64,000 bases of DNA from Streptomyces sp. NBC_00569 (GCF_036345255.1 NZ_CP107783.1:2170001-2234000), one strand, 5' to 3'. Positions 43,948 to 53,194 are shown, counted from the stretch's first letter. Program-made: numbers and translations. The notes: a model not told the origin generated them from the sequence alone.

Positions 43948-45184
43948 CGACCGCTACCGCCCAGCACGCTCTCGCCGTTCTTCTGCAGGTCGGCCAGGAG
44001 CTTCGCCGGCTCGCTGTCCGCCAGCTGCGCGAGGGAGGTGTTGAACTCGGCCATCACCTGGCGCATGCCGGGAGCGGACACCGGCCGCTGGGCGTAGGCA
44101 GTCCCGTCCGCCCATGCCTTCGACTCGGGGTTCTGGGCGACGTACTTCTCGAGCAGTGTCGTCTTCGCGGGCATCACGCCGACGGCCTTGGCGAACTCCA
44201 ACTGGCTGCTGTCGCTGGTGAGATGGTTGATCAGGTCGACCGCGGCGGTCTGGTGCCGACTCTTGGCGGCGACGCCCCAGCAGTTCGTGAAGACCATGGT
44301 GCCCTTGCCGCCGGGCCCCTCGGGCAGCGGGACGACCTTGTACGCGGTGTCCGGGAAGTCCTTGGTCATGGCGCCGGCCAGCCAGTTGCCCTCGATGGTC
44401 ATCGCGGCCTTGCGCTTGCCGAACGCCTCGCCGCCCCATCCGGCGTCCAAGTCCTTCGGGTACTTGAGCACGCCTTCCTTGAGCAGCTTCTTGACGAAGG
44501 TCAGCGCCTGGACGTTCGCCTTGTCCGTGGCCGTCATCTTCGTCTGGTCGGTGTTGGTCAGCCAGGAACCGGACTGCTTGATGAAGGCGCCGAGCTCGTT
44601 GTAGTCGGGGTTGAAGGCCAGGCCGGTGACGCCGTTCTTGGTGAGCTTCTTGGCCACGGCCTCCAACTCGTCCCAGGTCTTGGGGTAGTCGGCGTCGGTC
44701 AGGCCGGCCTTCTTCCACAGGGTGGTGTTCACGGCGAGGCCCAGCGTCGACTGGTCCTTGGGCGCGCAGTACAGCTTGTCGTCGTAGGTGAAGGCCTTCG
44801 TCAGCACGGGGCTGAAGTCGTCGCGGTCCTTGAGCTTGTCCCGTAGGCGTACAGCGAGCCGCGCTTGGCGTACGTGGAGAACTGGTCAGCGGTGGTGTAG
44901 AAGACGTCCGGCGGGTTGCTGCCCGCGAAGGCCTGGCCGAGCTGCTGGTCGATGTTCTGCGCGAGGTCCACGGTGACGGAGTTCTTCGTGTCCTTCGCCC
45001 ATGCGGCGGCGGCCTTCTTGACCGCGGTGGTCTCGGCGTCGCCCGACGTGGCGATGAGGACCTTGATCTTCTGCTTGCCCGAGTCGTCCTAGGCGGTTCC
45101 CTCGTCGAACCCTGACGAGCAGGCCGTGGCCAGCAGTGCTATCGACAGTCCGCAGGCGACAAGAGGCAGTTGGGTGCGGCTCAT
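43944..45184 (-). pseudogene. sugar solute-binding lipoprotein broken by a nonsense codon and a frameshift
   Basis: From ATG 45184 (AAAGGAAC before it) the frame reads a lipoprotein signal with lipobox LLATACSSG, then meets TAG at 45091-45089 (codon 32), where CAG would restore Gln. The same frame continues KIKVLIATSGDAETTAVKKA, PPDVFYTTADQFSTYAKRGS to LYAYG, where a missing base near 44840 shifts into the frame DKLKDRDDFSPVLTKAFTYD that runs to 43944 with a normal binding-protein C-terminus. Full length would be about 413 aa, usual for the family. Either a recent pseudogene or two sequencing errors; the intact GC bias argues for very recent loss. First gene of the permease operon. Confidence 0.85.
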
Positions 45185-45274
45185 GATCGTTCCTTTGCGC
45201 GTGGAGGCGAGTGTCGTGGTGTGAGCGGGTGGAGCGGGACGAGCGTGGTCGGGGGCAGGGGGCGGCGGCCCGGG

Positions 45275-46333
45275 TCAGGTGCTTGCCGGAGCGTCCACTG
45301 CGGCGGGCCCGGAACTGGCCCTCACCACGAGTCCGGGGGGCAGCAACCGGTGCTCGTAAGGGAGCAGAGGATCGGCGATCCGGGCGCGCAGCATCCGCAC
45401 GCACTCCTCGGCGACCTGCTCCAGGGGCTGTTCGACGGAGGTCAGGGCCGGATCGAGGAGTTCGGTGAAGGGCGAGTTGTCGAAGCCGGTGACCGCGACG
45501 TCGGTGCCGGGCCGCAGCCCGCGGTCGCGCAGGGCGTCGTAAGCGCTGAGGGCGAGGGCGTCGCTGACGGCCATGATCGCGGTCACGTCTCGGCTCAGGA
45601 GGGTGTCCGCGGCCTGTCGGGCGGCCTCGGGCAGGGCTGTCTCGTGCAGTCCGCGGACCGGAAGTCCGTGACGTTCCATGGTGCGGAGCCAGCCCGCGGT
45701 GCGGTCGTCGCCGGTGCCACTGCCTACGGGCCAGCCCAGCAGGCCGATCCGCCGGTGTCCTGCCGCGATGAGGTGCTCGGTCGCCACCTCGATGCCCGCC
45801 GCGCCGTCGACGTCGACCCAGTCGCCGAAGTCGTCCCCGCTCCAGGAGCGGCCGAAGGCGACGAAGGGCACGGATCGGTCGTGCAGCCAGCGGTGGCGCG
45901 GATCGTCCTCACTGGTGCGGTCCAGGACGAACGCGTCGACTGCCCGTTCCCGCAGCAACTCGTCGTAGCGCTCGATCTCTTCCTCACGGGAGCCGACCGA
46001 AAAGACCATCAGCCGGTAGCCCGCGGCGGCGGCGAGGGCGTGCAGGAAGCGGTCGTACACCGCGTTGGATCGACCGGCGACGCTGCGCTCCAGCGCGTAC
46101 CCGAGGGTGCGTGACTCGCGGCGGCGCAGGGAGCGGGCGGCGGTGTGCGGACGGTAACCCAGCTCTTTTATGGCGGCGTTGACCCGGGCCAGGGTCTCGG
46201 GCCGCAGCAGCTCAGGATTGTTGAGGGCGTTGGACACCGTCTGCTTGCCGACCTCGGCGAGACGCGCGACATCAGCCATCGTCGGTGGCCGTCCATCGGA
46301 CGAAGTAGCCCCAGCAGGAAGGTCTTTGGTCAT
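45275..46333 (-). CDS. LacI-family regulator of the sugar cluster
   Basis: 352 aa. The HTH (TMADVARLAEVGKQTVSNAL, LRPETLARVNAAIKELGYRP) is followed by the hinge helix SLRRRESRTLGYAL and a periplasmic-binding-protein-like effector domain (DAFVLDRTSEDD, AAGHRRIGLLGWPVGS, VTGFDNSPFTELLDPALTSV). Likely ligand: an oligosaccharide or its phosphate. ATG 46333 is chosen as the HTH begins 18 residues later. It is divergent from the glucosidase gene, and two palindromic operators lie between them. It can repress both that gene and itself; the ABC operon behind it (91-bp gap) may be co-regulated. Confidence 0.92.
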   Translation of the reverse strand: MTKDLPAGATSSDGRPPTMADVARLAEVGKQTVSNALNNPELLRPETLARVNAAIKELGYRPHTAARSLRRRESRTLGYALERSVAGRSNAVYDRFLHALAAAAGYRLMVFSVGSREEEIERYDELLRERAVDAFVLDRTSEDDPRHRWLHDRSVPFVAFGRSWSGDDFGDWVDVDGAAGIEVATEHLIAAGHRRIGLLGWPVGSGTGDDRTAGWLRTMERHGLPVRGLHETALPEAARQAADTLLSRDVTAIMAVSDALALSAYDALRDRGLRPGTDVAVTGFDNSPFTELLDPALTSVEQPLEQVAEECVRMLRARIADPLLPYEHRLLPPGLVVRASSGPAAVDAPAST

Positions 46334-46376
46334 TTCAATCCATACGGAACGTCGGGTACGGTGTGGACACGAGGCG

Positions 46377-46413
46377 ATTGGATCGATCCAATACCGTGTT
46401 GGATCGATCCAAC
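46377..46413. promoter_or_regulatory. two LacI operators spaced by 21 bp
   Basis: Perfect palindromes ATTGGATCGATCCAAT (46377-46392) and GTTGGATCGATCCAAC (46398-46413) share the core TTGGATCGATCCAA. Centres are 21 bp apart, two helical turns, so two repressor dimers can bind the same DNA face side by side. They lie 44 bp before the LacI ATG and 64 bp before the glucosidase ATG. Confidence 0.88.
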
Positions 46414-46476
46414 CGCAAAGTTCGGTCACTGTACATCCCCCCTCCCGCACGAACGAAGGCCAAAGGTCACATCTCG

Positions 46477-48636
46477 ATGGCGCAGCAGACCCCTCAGCAG
46501 ATACAGCCCGCGGCGTCCGCCTCGGAGTTCGCCGGCCAGCCGTTCGTCCACGACGCGATACTCGCGATCTGGGCGCCCTCCTTCGTGGCCTCCCGCCCCG
46601 ACGGCGACATCGCCGCTCCGGTCGACGGCTTCTACCACGGTGACCGGCGCTTCCTCAGCTCACTGCGGATCAGCGCCGACGGGGCACACCTCACCGCCAC
46701 GAACAGCGCGCTGGAGTCTGCCGACCGCGCCACGTTCGACGCCGTGTTGCGGGGCGTCGCCCAGCTCACCCCCGACCCGGCGGTGGCACTGCGCCGGGAT
46801 CGCAGTGTCGAGCCGGGCCGGTTCCGCGAGACGGTCACCGTCCACAACAGCGGTTCCCTGGCGGCCCACTTCACGCTCGGCATCACCGCCGAGAGCGACT
46901 TCGCGGCCATGGACGCCGTCAAGAGCGGTGCCCGGACACCCCTGGCCGGGCCACGCGACGAAGGGGACGGCCTGGCCTGGGTCTCGAACGGCAACCGGAT
47001 GACGCTCACGGCCCGCGTCCACGGCCCCACCGACCCCGACAGCGTCCCGGTCCCCGTCTCGGTGGACGGCAGCCGCGGCAGCTGGGCCTTCACCATCGCT
47101 CTCGCCCCGGGCGATACATGGACCTGCACCCTCGAAGGCCTCGCCGAGAGTGCCACGCCCACGCCCTTCGCCCCGGCGGCACGCGAGGACCGCCCCTGGG
47201 CCGACCTCCAACTGGCTTCTGCAGACAGCGACTTCGCCCGACTGGTCGCACAGTCGGAGCAGGACCTGGCCCGTCTGCTGCTGGCCGACCCCGAGGCACC
47301 GGGTGATCTGTTCGTCGGGGCGGGCGCCCCTTGGTACCTCACCCTGTTCGGCCGGGACTCGCTGTGGACCGCGCGGATGTTGCTGCCGCTGGGCACCGAA
47401 CTGGCGGCCGGCACCCTGCGTACACTCGCGCGCCGGCAGGGCCGCGCCGTCGTGTCCGTCACCGAGGAACAGCCCGGCAAGATCCTCCACGAAGTCCGCG
47501 CCGAGGCGCAGGAGACAGAGGACGGAACCCGACTGCCCGCGCAGTACTACGGCACCATCGACGCCACTCCCCTGTGGATCTGTCTGCTGCACGACGCATG
47601 GCGCTGGGGCATGCCGTCGGAGGAGGTCGCCGCGCTGCTGCCGCACCTCGAAGCAGCTCTCAACTGGCTTGTGGAGTACGGCGACCCGGACGGGGACGGC
47701 CTCCTGGAGTACATCGACTCCACCGGCACGGGCCTGGCCAACCAGGGCTGGAAAGACTCCGGCGACTCGGTTCGCTTCCGGGACGGCTCCTTGGCCACCC
47801 CGCCCATCGCGCTGTGCGAGGTGCAGGCTTACGCACACGAGGCAGCCGTCTCCGGGGCCACCCTGCTGGACGCCTTCGACCGGCCCGGCGGCGACCGCTA
47901 CCGCGACTGGGCCGCGCACCTGCGCGAGGCCTTCCGGCGCGGATTCTGGACGACCGACGAACACGGCCGATACCCGGCAATCGCTCTCGACACCGACAAG
48001 CGCCCCGTGGACGCTGTCACCTCGGGGCTGGGACATCTGCTCGGCACCGGCCTCCTCGACGACGACGAGGAACGTCTCGTCGCCGACCGACTGCTCTCGC
48101 CCGGCCTGTCCGACGCCTTCGGCCTGCGCACGTACGCCACCGGCAACGGCGGTTACAACCCGCTCGGCTACCACGTCGGCTCGGTCTGGCCGCACGACAC
48201 GGCCATCGCGGTGCACGGACTGGCCCGTGCCGGATACCCCGACCAAGCCCGGCACCTCGCTGACAACCTGATCGCTGCGGGGCCCGCCTTCGACTCCCGC
48301 CTGCCCGAACTCTTCGCGGGCACTGCCCAATCAGAGTCTTCCCGGCCGGCCCCGTACCCGGCATCGTGCCGACCGCAGGCATGGGCCGCCGCCGCGTCCG
48401 TGGCCCTGCTCCAGGCGCTGCTCGGCCTCGATGCAGACGTGCCGGCGGGCACGGTGAGCATTCAGCCGGTCGCGAGCGGGCTGCTGCCGCTGACCGTGAC
48501 GGGGTTGCGGATCGCCGGTCACGAACTCTCCGTCTCCGTCGCGGCGGACGGCTCCGCGCAGACCCACACCACGGCACCCGTCGAGGTGTACGCCCTCACC
48601 CCAGACACCCTGCCCCCTGCGCCGGACACCGCTTGA
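46477..48636 (+). CDS. glycogen-debranching-type amylo-alpha-1,6-glucosidase
   Basis: 719 aa. An N-terminal GDE_N-like beta domain (PVDGFYHGDRRFLSSLRISA) is followed by a six-hairpin (alpha/alpha)6 catalytic barrel with GRDSLWTARMLLPLG, LPAQYYGTIDATPLWICLLH, GWKDSGDSVRFRDG and GYHVGSVWPHDTAIAVHGLA; acids in GRDS and WKDSGDS are candidates for catalysis. No signal peptide, so it acts on imported oligosaccharides in the cytosol. AAAGGTC precedes ATG 46477. It is repressed by LacI through 46377-46413 and likely supplied by the adjacent ABC importer; the terminator at 48645-48679 ends the mRNA. Confidence 0.9.
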   Translation: MAQQTPQQIQPAASASEFAGQPFVHDAILAIWAPSFVASRPDGDIAAPVDGFYHGDRRFLSSLRISADGAHLTATNSALESADRATFDAVLRGVAQLTPDPAVALRRDRSVEPGRFRETVTVHNSGSLAAHFTLGITAESDFAAMDAVKSGARTPLAGPRDEGDGLAWVSNGNRMTLTARVHGPTDPDSVPVPVSVDGSRGSWAFTIALAPGDTWTCTLEGLAESATPTPFAPAAREDRPWADLQLASADSDFARLVAQSEQDLARLLLADPEAPGDLFVGAGAPWYLTLFGRDSLWTARMLLPLGTELAAGTLRTLARRQGRAVVSVTEEQPGKILHEVRAEAQETEDGTRLPAQYYGTIDATPLWICLLHDAWRWGMPSEEVAALLPHLEAALNWLVEYGDPDGDGLLEYIDSTGTGLANQGWKDSGDSVRFRDGSLATPPIALCEVQAYAHEAAVSGATLLDAFDRPGGDRYRDWAAHLREAFRRGFWTTDEHGRYPAIALDTDKRPVDAVTSGLGHLLGTGLLDDDEERLVADRLLSPGLSDAFGLRTYATGNGGYNPLGYHVGSVWPHDTAIAVHGLARAGYPDQARHLADNLIAAGPAFDSRLPELFAGTAQSESSRPAPYPASCRPQAWAAAASVALLQALLGLDADVPAGTVSIQPVASGLLPLTVTGLRIAGHELSVSVAADGSAQTHTTAPVEVYALTPDTLPPAPDTA

Positions 48637-48644
48637 GTGGCACG

Positions 48645-48679
48645 CCGACCGCCGCAAGCACCCGGTTTGCGGCGGTCGG
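48645..48679 (+). terminator. terminator after the debranching-type enzyme gene
   Basis: A perfect 13-bp stem (CCGACCGCCGCAA at 48645-48657, complement at 48667-48679) with a 9-nt loop, 8 bp after the stop codon. The following stretch to 49162 holds no supported gene. Confidence 0.85.
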
Positions 48680-49162
48680 GCACGGCGCCGACTCGGACGC
48701 CGAACGGGTCGTCGTACGAGTTCGTTCCTGTCCCGTTCGGGAGCTCATCACCCCTGTTCAGACCGCATATCTGCACTCGTTGATCACGCTGCCGAGTATG
48801 CGGATGCCTAGAAACCGGTGAGCGGACGGGGCGCCTACAGGCGTCGGGTGCTCCAGGGCGAGGGGAGGGAGCTGTCGGCGAGCCTGGTGGGGCGATGACG
48901 TTGTCATGCTGGGCGTACGCATTGAGGACGTGTCGGGCGTCGAACTCGTTCCACATCAAGAAGGGCGCTCGTCAAGCGTGCGCACGGGACGCTCCAGGCA
49001 GCACCTTTGAGACTTTTCCGCCGCTCAAGGCTGCACGCCCCGCACTTCGGCATCACCCGGCCCTATGCTTCTACACAGGTGTAGAAACTCGCGGGTGTCA
49101 TGCGTGTTCCGGCGCTCCCGGCTCTGCTCACCCTCGTACGCACAAAAGGGAGAGACGCCTCG

Positions 49163-50155
49163 ATGGTGTTCAAACGACTGCTCGGCTCACTCGGTGTGGG
49201 CGGCCCCACCGTCGACACGGTCCTCGCGCCCGGGGCCACCGCCCCCGGCTCCACGCTCTCCGGCCAGGTCCATCTCAAGGGTGGCAGCGGCGACTTCGAC
49301 ATCGACCACATCACCCTAGAACTGGTGGCCCATGTCGAGGCAGAACACGAGGACGGCGAGAGCCACGGCATGGTGGCCTTCGATCGGTTCGTGGTCGGTG
49401 GCGGCTTCCGGCTCGCCGAGGGCTCAGAGCAAACCGTGCCGTTCTCGGTGACGCTGCCATGGGAGACCCCGATCACCGAGCTGTACGGGCAGGGCCTGGG
49501 CATCGTCCTCGGCGTGCACACCGAACTCTCGGTCGCGGGCGCCAAGGACAAGGGCGACCTCGACCCGCTCGCCGTCGGACCACTCCCAGCACAAGAGGCG
49601 ATCCTCGAAGCCTTCGGGCAGCTCGGCTTCGGCTTCAAGTCGGCCGACCTGGAGTACGGGCGCATCGGCGGCACCGGGCAGCAGCTGCCCTTCTACCAGG
49701 AGATCGAGCTGGCTCCGGCGCCGCAGTACGCCCACGCGGTGAACGAGATCGAGGCGACCTTCCTCGCCACACCAGGCGGCATGGAGGTGATCCTTGAGGC
49801 GGACAAGCGCAGCGGCCTCTTCTCCGGCGGCCACGACGCAGTCACCCGCTTCACCGTCGGCCACGACGACGTCCGCCACCGGGACTGGAACACGCTCGTC
49901 GACAGCTGGGTACGACAACTGGTCGAGCACCGTGCGGCGTACGGCACGCACGCCTCGTACGGCCACAGCGGTCACTACGAGGGCCACCACGACCACGATG
50001 GGGGCCACCATCGTTCCGGCCCCGGCATGGGTACCGCCATCGCGGCGGGCGCAGCCGGACTGGCCGTTGGTGTGGTCGGCGGCATGGTTGCCGCCGAGGT
50101 GATCGACGAGGTCGGAGACTTCTTCGAGGGCGACGACGAAGACGGTGAGGACTGA
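49163..50155 (+). CDS. Spo0M-like sporulation-control protein
   Basis: 330 aa with an arrestin-like beta-sandwich core: MVFKRLLGSLGVGGPTVDTV, TLSGQVHLKGGSGDFDIDHI, VPFSVTLPWETPITELYGQ, LPFYQEIELAPAPQYAHAV. The C-terminal part has a His-rich linker (HSGHYEGHHDHDGGHHRSG) that may bind metal, then a Gly/Ala-rich amphipathic or membrane-touching segment (GTAIAAGAAGLAVGVVGGMV) and an acidic end (GDFFEGDDEDGED). In Bacillus, Spo0M influences sporulation timing; the role here is inferred. AGGGAG precedes ATG 49163. The TatA-like gene begins 2 bp after its stop, so they form one unit. Confidence 0.85.
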   Translation: MVFKRLLGSLGVGGPTVDTVLAPGATAPGSTLSGQVHLKGGSGDFDIDHITLELVAHVEAEHEDGESHGMVAFDRFVVGGGFRLAEGSEQTVPFSVTLPWETPITELYGQGLGIVLGVHTELSVAGAKDKGDLDPLAVGPLPAQEAILEAFGQLGFGFKSADLEYGRIGGTGQQLPFYQEIELAPAPQYAHAVNEIEATFLATPGGMEVILEADKRSGLFSGGHDAVTRFTVGHDDVRHRDWNTLVDSWVRQLVEHRAAYGTHASYGHSGHYEGHHDHDGGHHRSGPGMGTAIAAGAAGLAVGVVGGMVAAEVIDEVGDFFEGDDEDGED

Positions 50156-50157
50156 CC

Positions 50158-50382
50158 ATGTTCGGACTGAGCGAGATAGCCATCATCCTGATCGTGATCG
50201 CCATCGTGGTCGGCATCAAGAAACTGCCCGAACTGACCCGCAGCGCAGGAAAATCGGCCCGCATCCTCAAGGCCGAGGCCAAGGCCATGAAGGAAGAGCA
50301 ACCGGACACCCCGCCCCGGATCATTCCGGGTGAGACGGTGACACCCCCTGCGCCCCCTTCGCCCCCTCGGCAGGAGCCGTAA
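50158..50382 (+). CDS. TatA/E-family twin-arginine translocase-like protein
   Basis: 74 aa. One N-terminal membrane helix (LSEIAIILIVIAIVVGIKKL), the conserved hinge with FG at the start (MFGLSEI) and amphipathic helix (LPELTRSAGKSARILKAEAK), then a Pro-rich tail. TatA oligomers form the pore of twin-arginine export. It is translated directly after the Spo0M gene (GAGG in the end of that gene), an unusual partner. No TatB or TatC gene is here, so it may be an extra paralogue. Confidence 0.88.
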   Translation: MFGLSEIAIILIVIAIVVGIKKLPELTRSAGKSARILKAEAKAMKEEQPDTPPRIIPGETVTPPAPPSPPRQEP

Positions 50383-50676
50383 GGCCCTCGGTCGCTGAAG
50401 CACTCTCATAAGTCCGGCATAGTCCTCGCACCCGGCACACTGAGGAGTTGCGAGGGCGCGCGGGCCCTGAGGCTGCGGACAGCCGTAAGGCGACCCGGCC
50501 GACATCAAGGACATGCACCAGGCCGCCACCACCACCTAGATCACGAAGGGCGGGGACCACCGTCCGGGTCGCTCCAGGTCAACTCGCAGAAAGCGTCATT
50601 GTCCGAGTGCATGGCGGACGTACCGCGACCCCTGAGGCACGGATCCTGACGGGGCGGACGACCTTATGGTTTGCAG

Positions 50677-50915
50677 TTACCGCAGACGGCGCAGTTCCAG
50701 CCAGCCGTTGTTGACCGCGTCGTACATCGCTCCGCGCCCCCGCCGGTGCTCGGTCGTCAGCGCCGGGACAGCCGGTTCGGCCGACACGGTTGCATCGACA
50801 CAGGTACCGGCGCCGCAGGGGCGGGGAACACGGGCCTCCACCCCGCTGTCGAGGGCGGCCGACGGCGGAATCGTTCTCCCGGTCGATGTGAGCAACTGGC
50901 GACGGCCCGACTCCC
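50677..50915. pseudogene. inverted mosaic remnant of an IS701-like transposase
   Basis: The minus strand from about 50770 to 50680 reads LTTEHRRGRGAMYDAVNNGW-LELRRLR, the N-terminal part of the transposase family found at 52585-54827. The plus strand from about 50850 reads RAADGGIVLPVDVSNWRRPD, the part that should follow. So the two pieces point opposite ways, implying an internal inversion or two insertions. Nothing else is seen between 50383 and 50677. Confidence 0.5.
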
Positions 50916-50916
50916 C

Positions 50917-51519
50917 CTAGGCGCACGCGGGCACCGGTGAGTCGGTCCTCGCGGCGACCGAGTTGTCGGTCGCGGACTTCGGGATCGGCCGGTCGTCGCG
51001 CAGGGCCTGCCAGACCTGGTGGGACGCCTTGGTGAGGGGCAGGACGCGGCCGGCGTCCTGGGGGTCGTAAGTGACGGGCAGCGTGACCATGTTCATGTGG
51101 TCGGGGCTGATGCCCTTCAGGTCCTTCGCCAGGCCGAGCAGCTTGTCCGCGGAGGCGAGACCGGAGTCGGCGCTCACGGTCTTGGTCGCGGTGTCGGCGA
51201 GTTCGTACGTCCTGGCGGGATTGCTCAGCACGCCGATCGACTCGGCGCGGTGGGTCAGTGCCTTGATGAAGGTCTGCTGGAGCTGGATCCGGCCCAGGTC
51301 GCTGCCGTCGCCGACGGCGTGCCTGGTCCGCACGAGCGCGAGTGCCTGTTCACCCTTGAGGGTGTGCTTGCCGGCGCTCAGGGACAGGTGGCTGCTGGTG
51401 TCCTTGATGGCCCGGTGGGTGGTGATGTCGACACCACCGAGCTCGTCGACGAACTTCTGGAAGCGGAAGCCCTTGAAGTCGACCTCGAGACACCTTCGAG
51501 GGTTGAGGTGTGCCGTGGA
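50917..51519 (-). pseudogene. 5'-truncated LCP (LytR-CpsA-Psr) cell-wall ligase
   Basis: 200 open codons begin right after a stop at 51520-51522. They read VDFKGFRFQKFVDELGGVDI, HTLKGEQALALVRTRHAVGD, GSDLGRIQLQQTFIKALTHR and on to a normal C-terminus. These are the middle and end of an LCP phosphotransferase, which attaches wall polymers to peptidoglycan outside the membrane; the catalytic RTRHxxGxxD region is present but the signal anchor and the first part of the domain are missing. There is no start codon with a ribosome site. It abuts the lytic transglycosylase gene upstream. Confidence 0.75.
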
Positions 51520-51546
51520 TCAGTTACGGCGTGTGGTGACGACGGC

Positions 51547-52056
51547 TCAGTACGCGGAGTTGACGTTGTCGATGGAGCCGTAGCGGTCGGCGGCGTAGTT
51601 GGCGGCCGCGGTGATGTTGGCGACCGGGTCCGTCAGGCTGTTGGCGGTGCCGGCGACGTGGTAGGCGTCGAAGGTCGGCTGGATCACCTGCAGCAGGCCC
51701 TTGGACGGGGTGCCCTTGACCGCGTTGACGTCGTAGCCGTTCACGGCGTTCGGGTTGCCGGAGGACTCACGCATGATGTTGCGGTGCAGACCCTCGTAGG
51801 AGCCGGGGATGCCCTTGGCCTTCATGACCTTGAGGGCCTCGTTGATCCAGGCGTCGACGTTGTTCCCGTCGGTGGCCTTCTTCGTCGACACCGAGGGAGC
51901 GGCCTTCGGCGCCGCGGTCGGCTCGGCGGCCTGCGCGGGGGACGGGGCGAAGGTCAGTGCAGCGCCCGCGAGACCGGCGGCGGCCAGGACCGTGACGGTG
52001 GCGCGCTTGAAGCGGGTGGGGCGGGCGGCAGCGGTGATCTGAGTGGAGAAGGCCAT
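51547..52056 (-). CDS. secreted lytic transglycosylase
   Basis: 169 aa. A Sec signal peptide (about residues 1-43; RATVTVLAAAGLAGAALTFA, cleavage after AQA) is followed by a short Ala/Pro-rich linker and an SLT-type lysozyme-like domain: LHRNIMRESSGNPNAVNGYD (catalytic Glu in RESSG), GTPSKGLLQVIQPTFDAYHV, DPVANITAAANYAADRYGS. It cuts peptidoglycan glycan strands outside the cell. GAGGTAAT precedes ATG 52056; a good promoter lies at 52205-52233, giving a leader of about 145 nt. No conserved riboswitch core was recognised in the leader. Confidence 0.9.
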   Translation of the reverse strand: MAFSTQITAAARPTRFKRATVTVLAAAGLAGAALTFAPSPAQAAEPTAAPKAAPSVSTKKATDGNNVDAWINEALKVMKAKGIPGSYEGLHRNIMRESSGNPNAVNGYDVNAVKGTPSKGLLQVIQPTFDAYHVAGTANSLTDPVANITAAANYAADRYGSIDNVNSAY

Positions 52057-52204
52057 ACGGGATTACCTCTTCATGCTCGGGGACATCGTGCGGCGCCGGC
52101 CGTGTGGTGGCGCTGGGGGCGGAGTGGAGATCCGCGTCCTGACCCGGGGGTCCGGAGCGAGCGCCTTGGCTCGTGCTCCGACCCGCTCTCCGGGACGACA
52201 GCCA

Positions 52205-52233
52205 TAGTTAGCGATGCCCGAGAGGGGGCGCAA
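52205..52233 (-). promoter_or_regulatory. promoter of the lytic transglycosylase gene
   Basis: On the minus strand, TTGCGC (52233-52228), a 17-bp spacer and TAACTA (52210-52205) make a good vegetative-type promoter. The transcript would have a leader of about 145 nt containing a GGTC-GGAGC hairpin (about 52140-52180). The rest of 52057-52584 holds no supported gene. Confidence 0.55.
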
Positions 52234-52748
52234 GGATGTGACGTACTACCCCACTACGGAGGAATGTCCGAAATGAGACGATACGATGCCTTCTATGCGC
52301 CTATGGGTGGCCTCATCGGCTACTACCACCCCTAGTATGTGATCTGGCCCCTATGGGGCGCCTCACAGCGTCGGCACCCCTCCGCGTTACCCAGGTCACG
52401 CGTTCAGCCCGGTGCGGAGGCCAGGATGCCGCCCCCGGAAGGCGACTCTCTTAGCTTGTTACTCAACCTCGCCGGGTCACCTGACCTGCTGATCATGGCT
52501 TCTTCGTGATGCAGCAAGACGGCCGTTCTTCACGCTTCGAGGTGTCGAGCAACGTCGCGCGAAGGAACGGCCGCTGCGAAGAGTCTGACTTCCTTAAGTC
52601 CCGCTGACGCAGCGCTGAGCGCGCTGCCCCACTTTCGCGTCGAGTTCTACCTTTGATCTTGGCCAGTGCTCCGCCGTTTACGGCGGGGGTGAAGGCCATC
52701 TCAGGGCTGCTCTGACCCGCACGTTCGCACGGGTCCGCAGTGTTGTCC

Positions 52749-53180
52749 TCAGCCGGTGGGGCGCTGCTGGTTTTCGATGTACTGCTTGACGACGGTCAGC
52801 GGTGCGCCGCCGCGGGATCCGGCGAAGTAAGAGCCGGACCAGAAGTGTCCGCCCCGCAGGTGGCGGCGGACGTGGCTGTCGTATTCCTGGCGAAGCCTGC
52901 GGGAGCTGACGCCCTTGAGGGAGTTGACCAGTTTGGAGAGCTGGACCTTGGGCGGATAGTGCACGAGCAGATGGACATGGTCCTGCTCGCCGTTGAACTG
53001 CTTCAACTCGGCCTCGAAATCGGTGCACACCGCCCGCGTGATCTCTTCGCAGCGCTTCAGCATCTTGGCCGTGAACGCCTTGCGTCGGTATTTGGTGACG
53101 AACACCAAGCGGACGTGCAGGTTATAGACGACGTGACGGCCGGTTCCGACATCGGGGTTCGGGTTCCATCGCGGCGACAT
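52749..53180 (-). CDS. tnpA: IS200/IS605 Y1 transposase TnpA
   Basis: 143 aa. HUH-type Y1 transposase: HVVYNLHVRLVFVTKYRRKA, QDHVHLLVHYPP (the HUH motif HVH), LSKLVNSLKGVSSRRLRQEY and a C-terminal helix with catalytic Tyr in VVKQYIENQQ. It works as a dimer on single-stranded ends of the element. Length and all motifs are complete. Its start lies 14 bp from the divergent tnpB start. Confidence 0.93.
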   Translation of the reverse strand: MSPRWNPNPDVGTGRHVVYNLHVRLVFVTKYRRKAFTAKMLKRCEEITRAVCTDFEAELKQFNGEQDHVHLLVHYPPKVQLSKLVNSLKGVSSRRLRQEYDSHVRRHLRGGHFWSGSYFAGSRGGAPLTVVKQYIENQQRPTG

Positions 53181-53194
53181 GGACCACCGGTAGC

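Noticed and set aside
52057..52210. Possible c-di-AMP (ydaO-type) riboswitch in the leader of the lytic transglycosylase gene
   Set aside because: The leader is of suitable length and gene type, but I could not find the conserved core blocks, so I do not call it.
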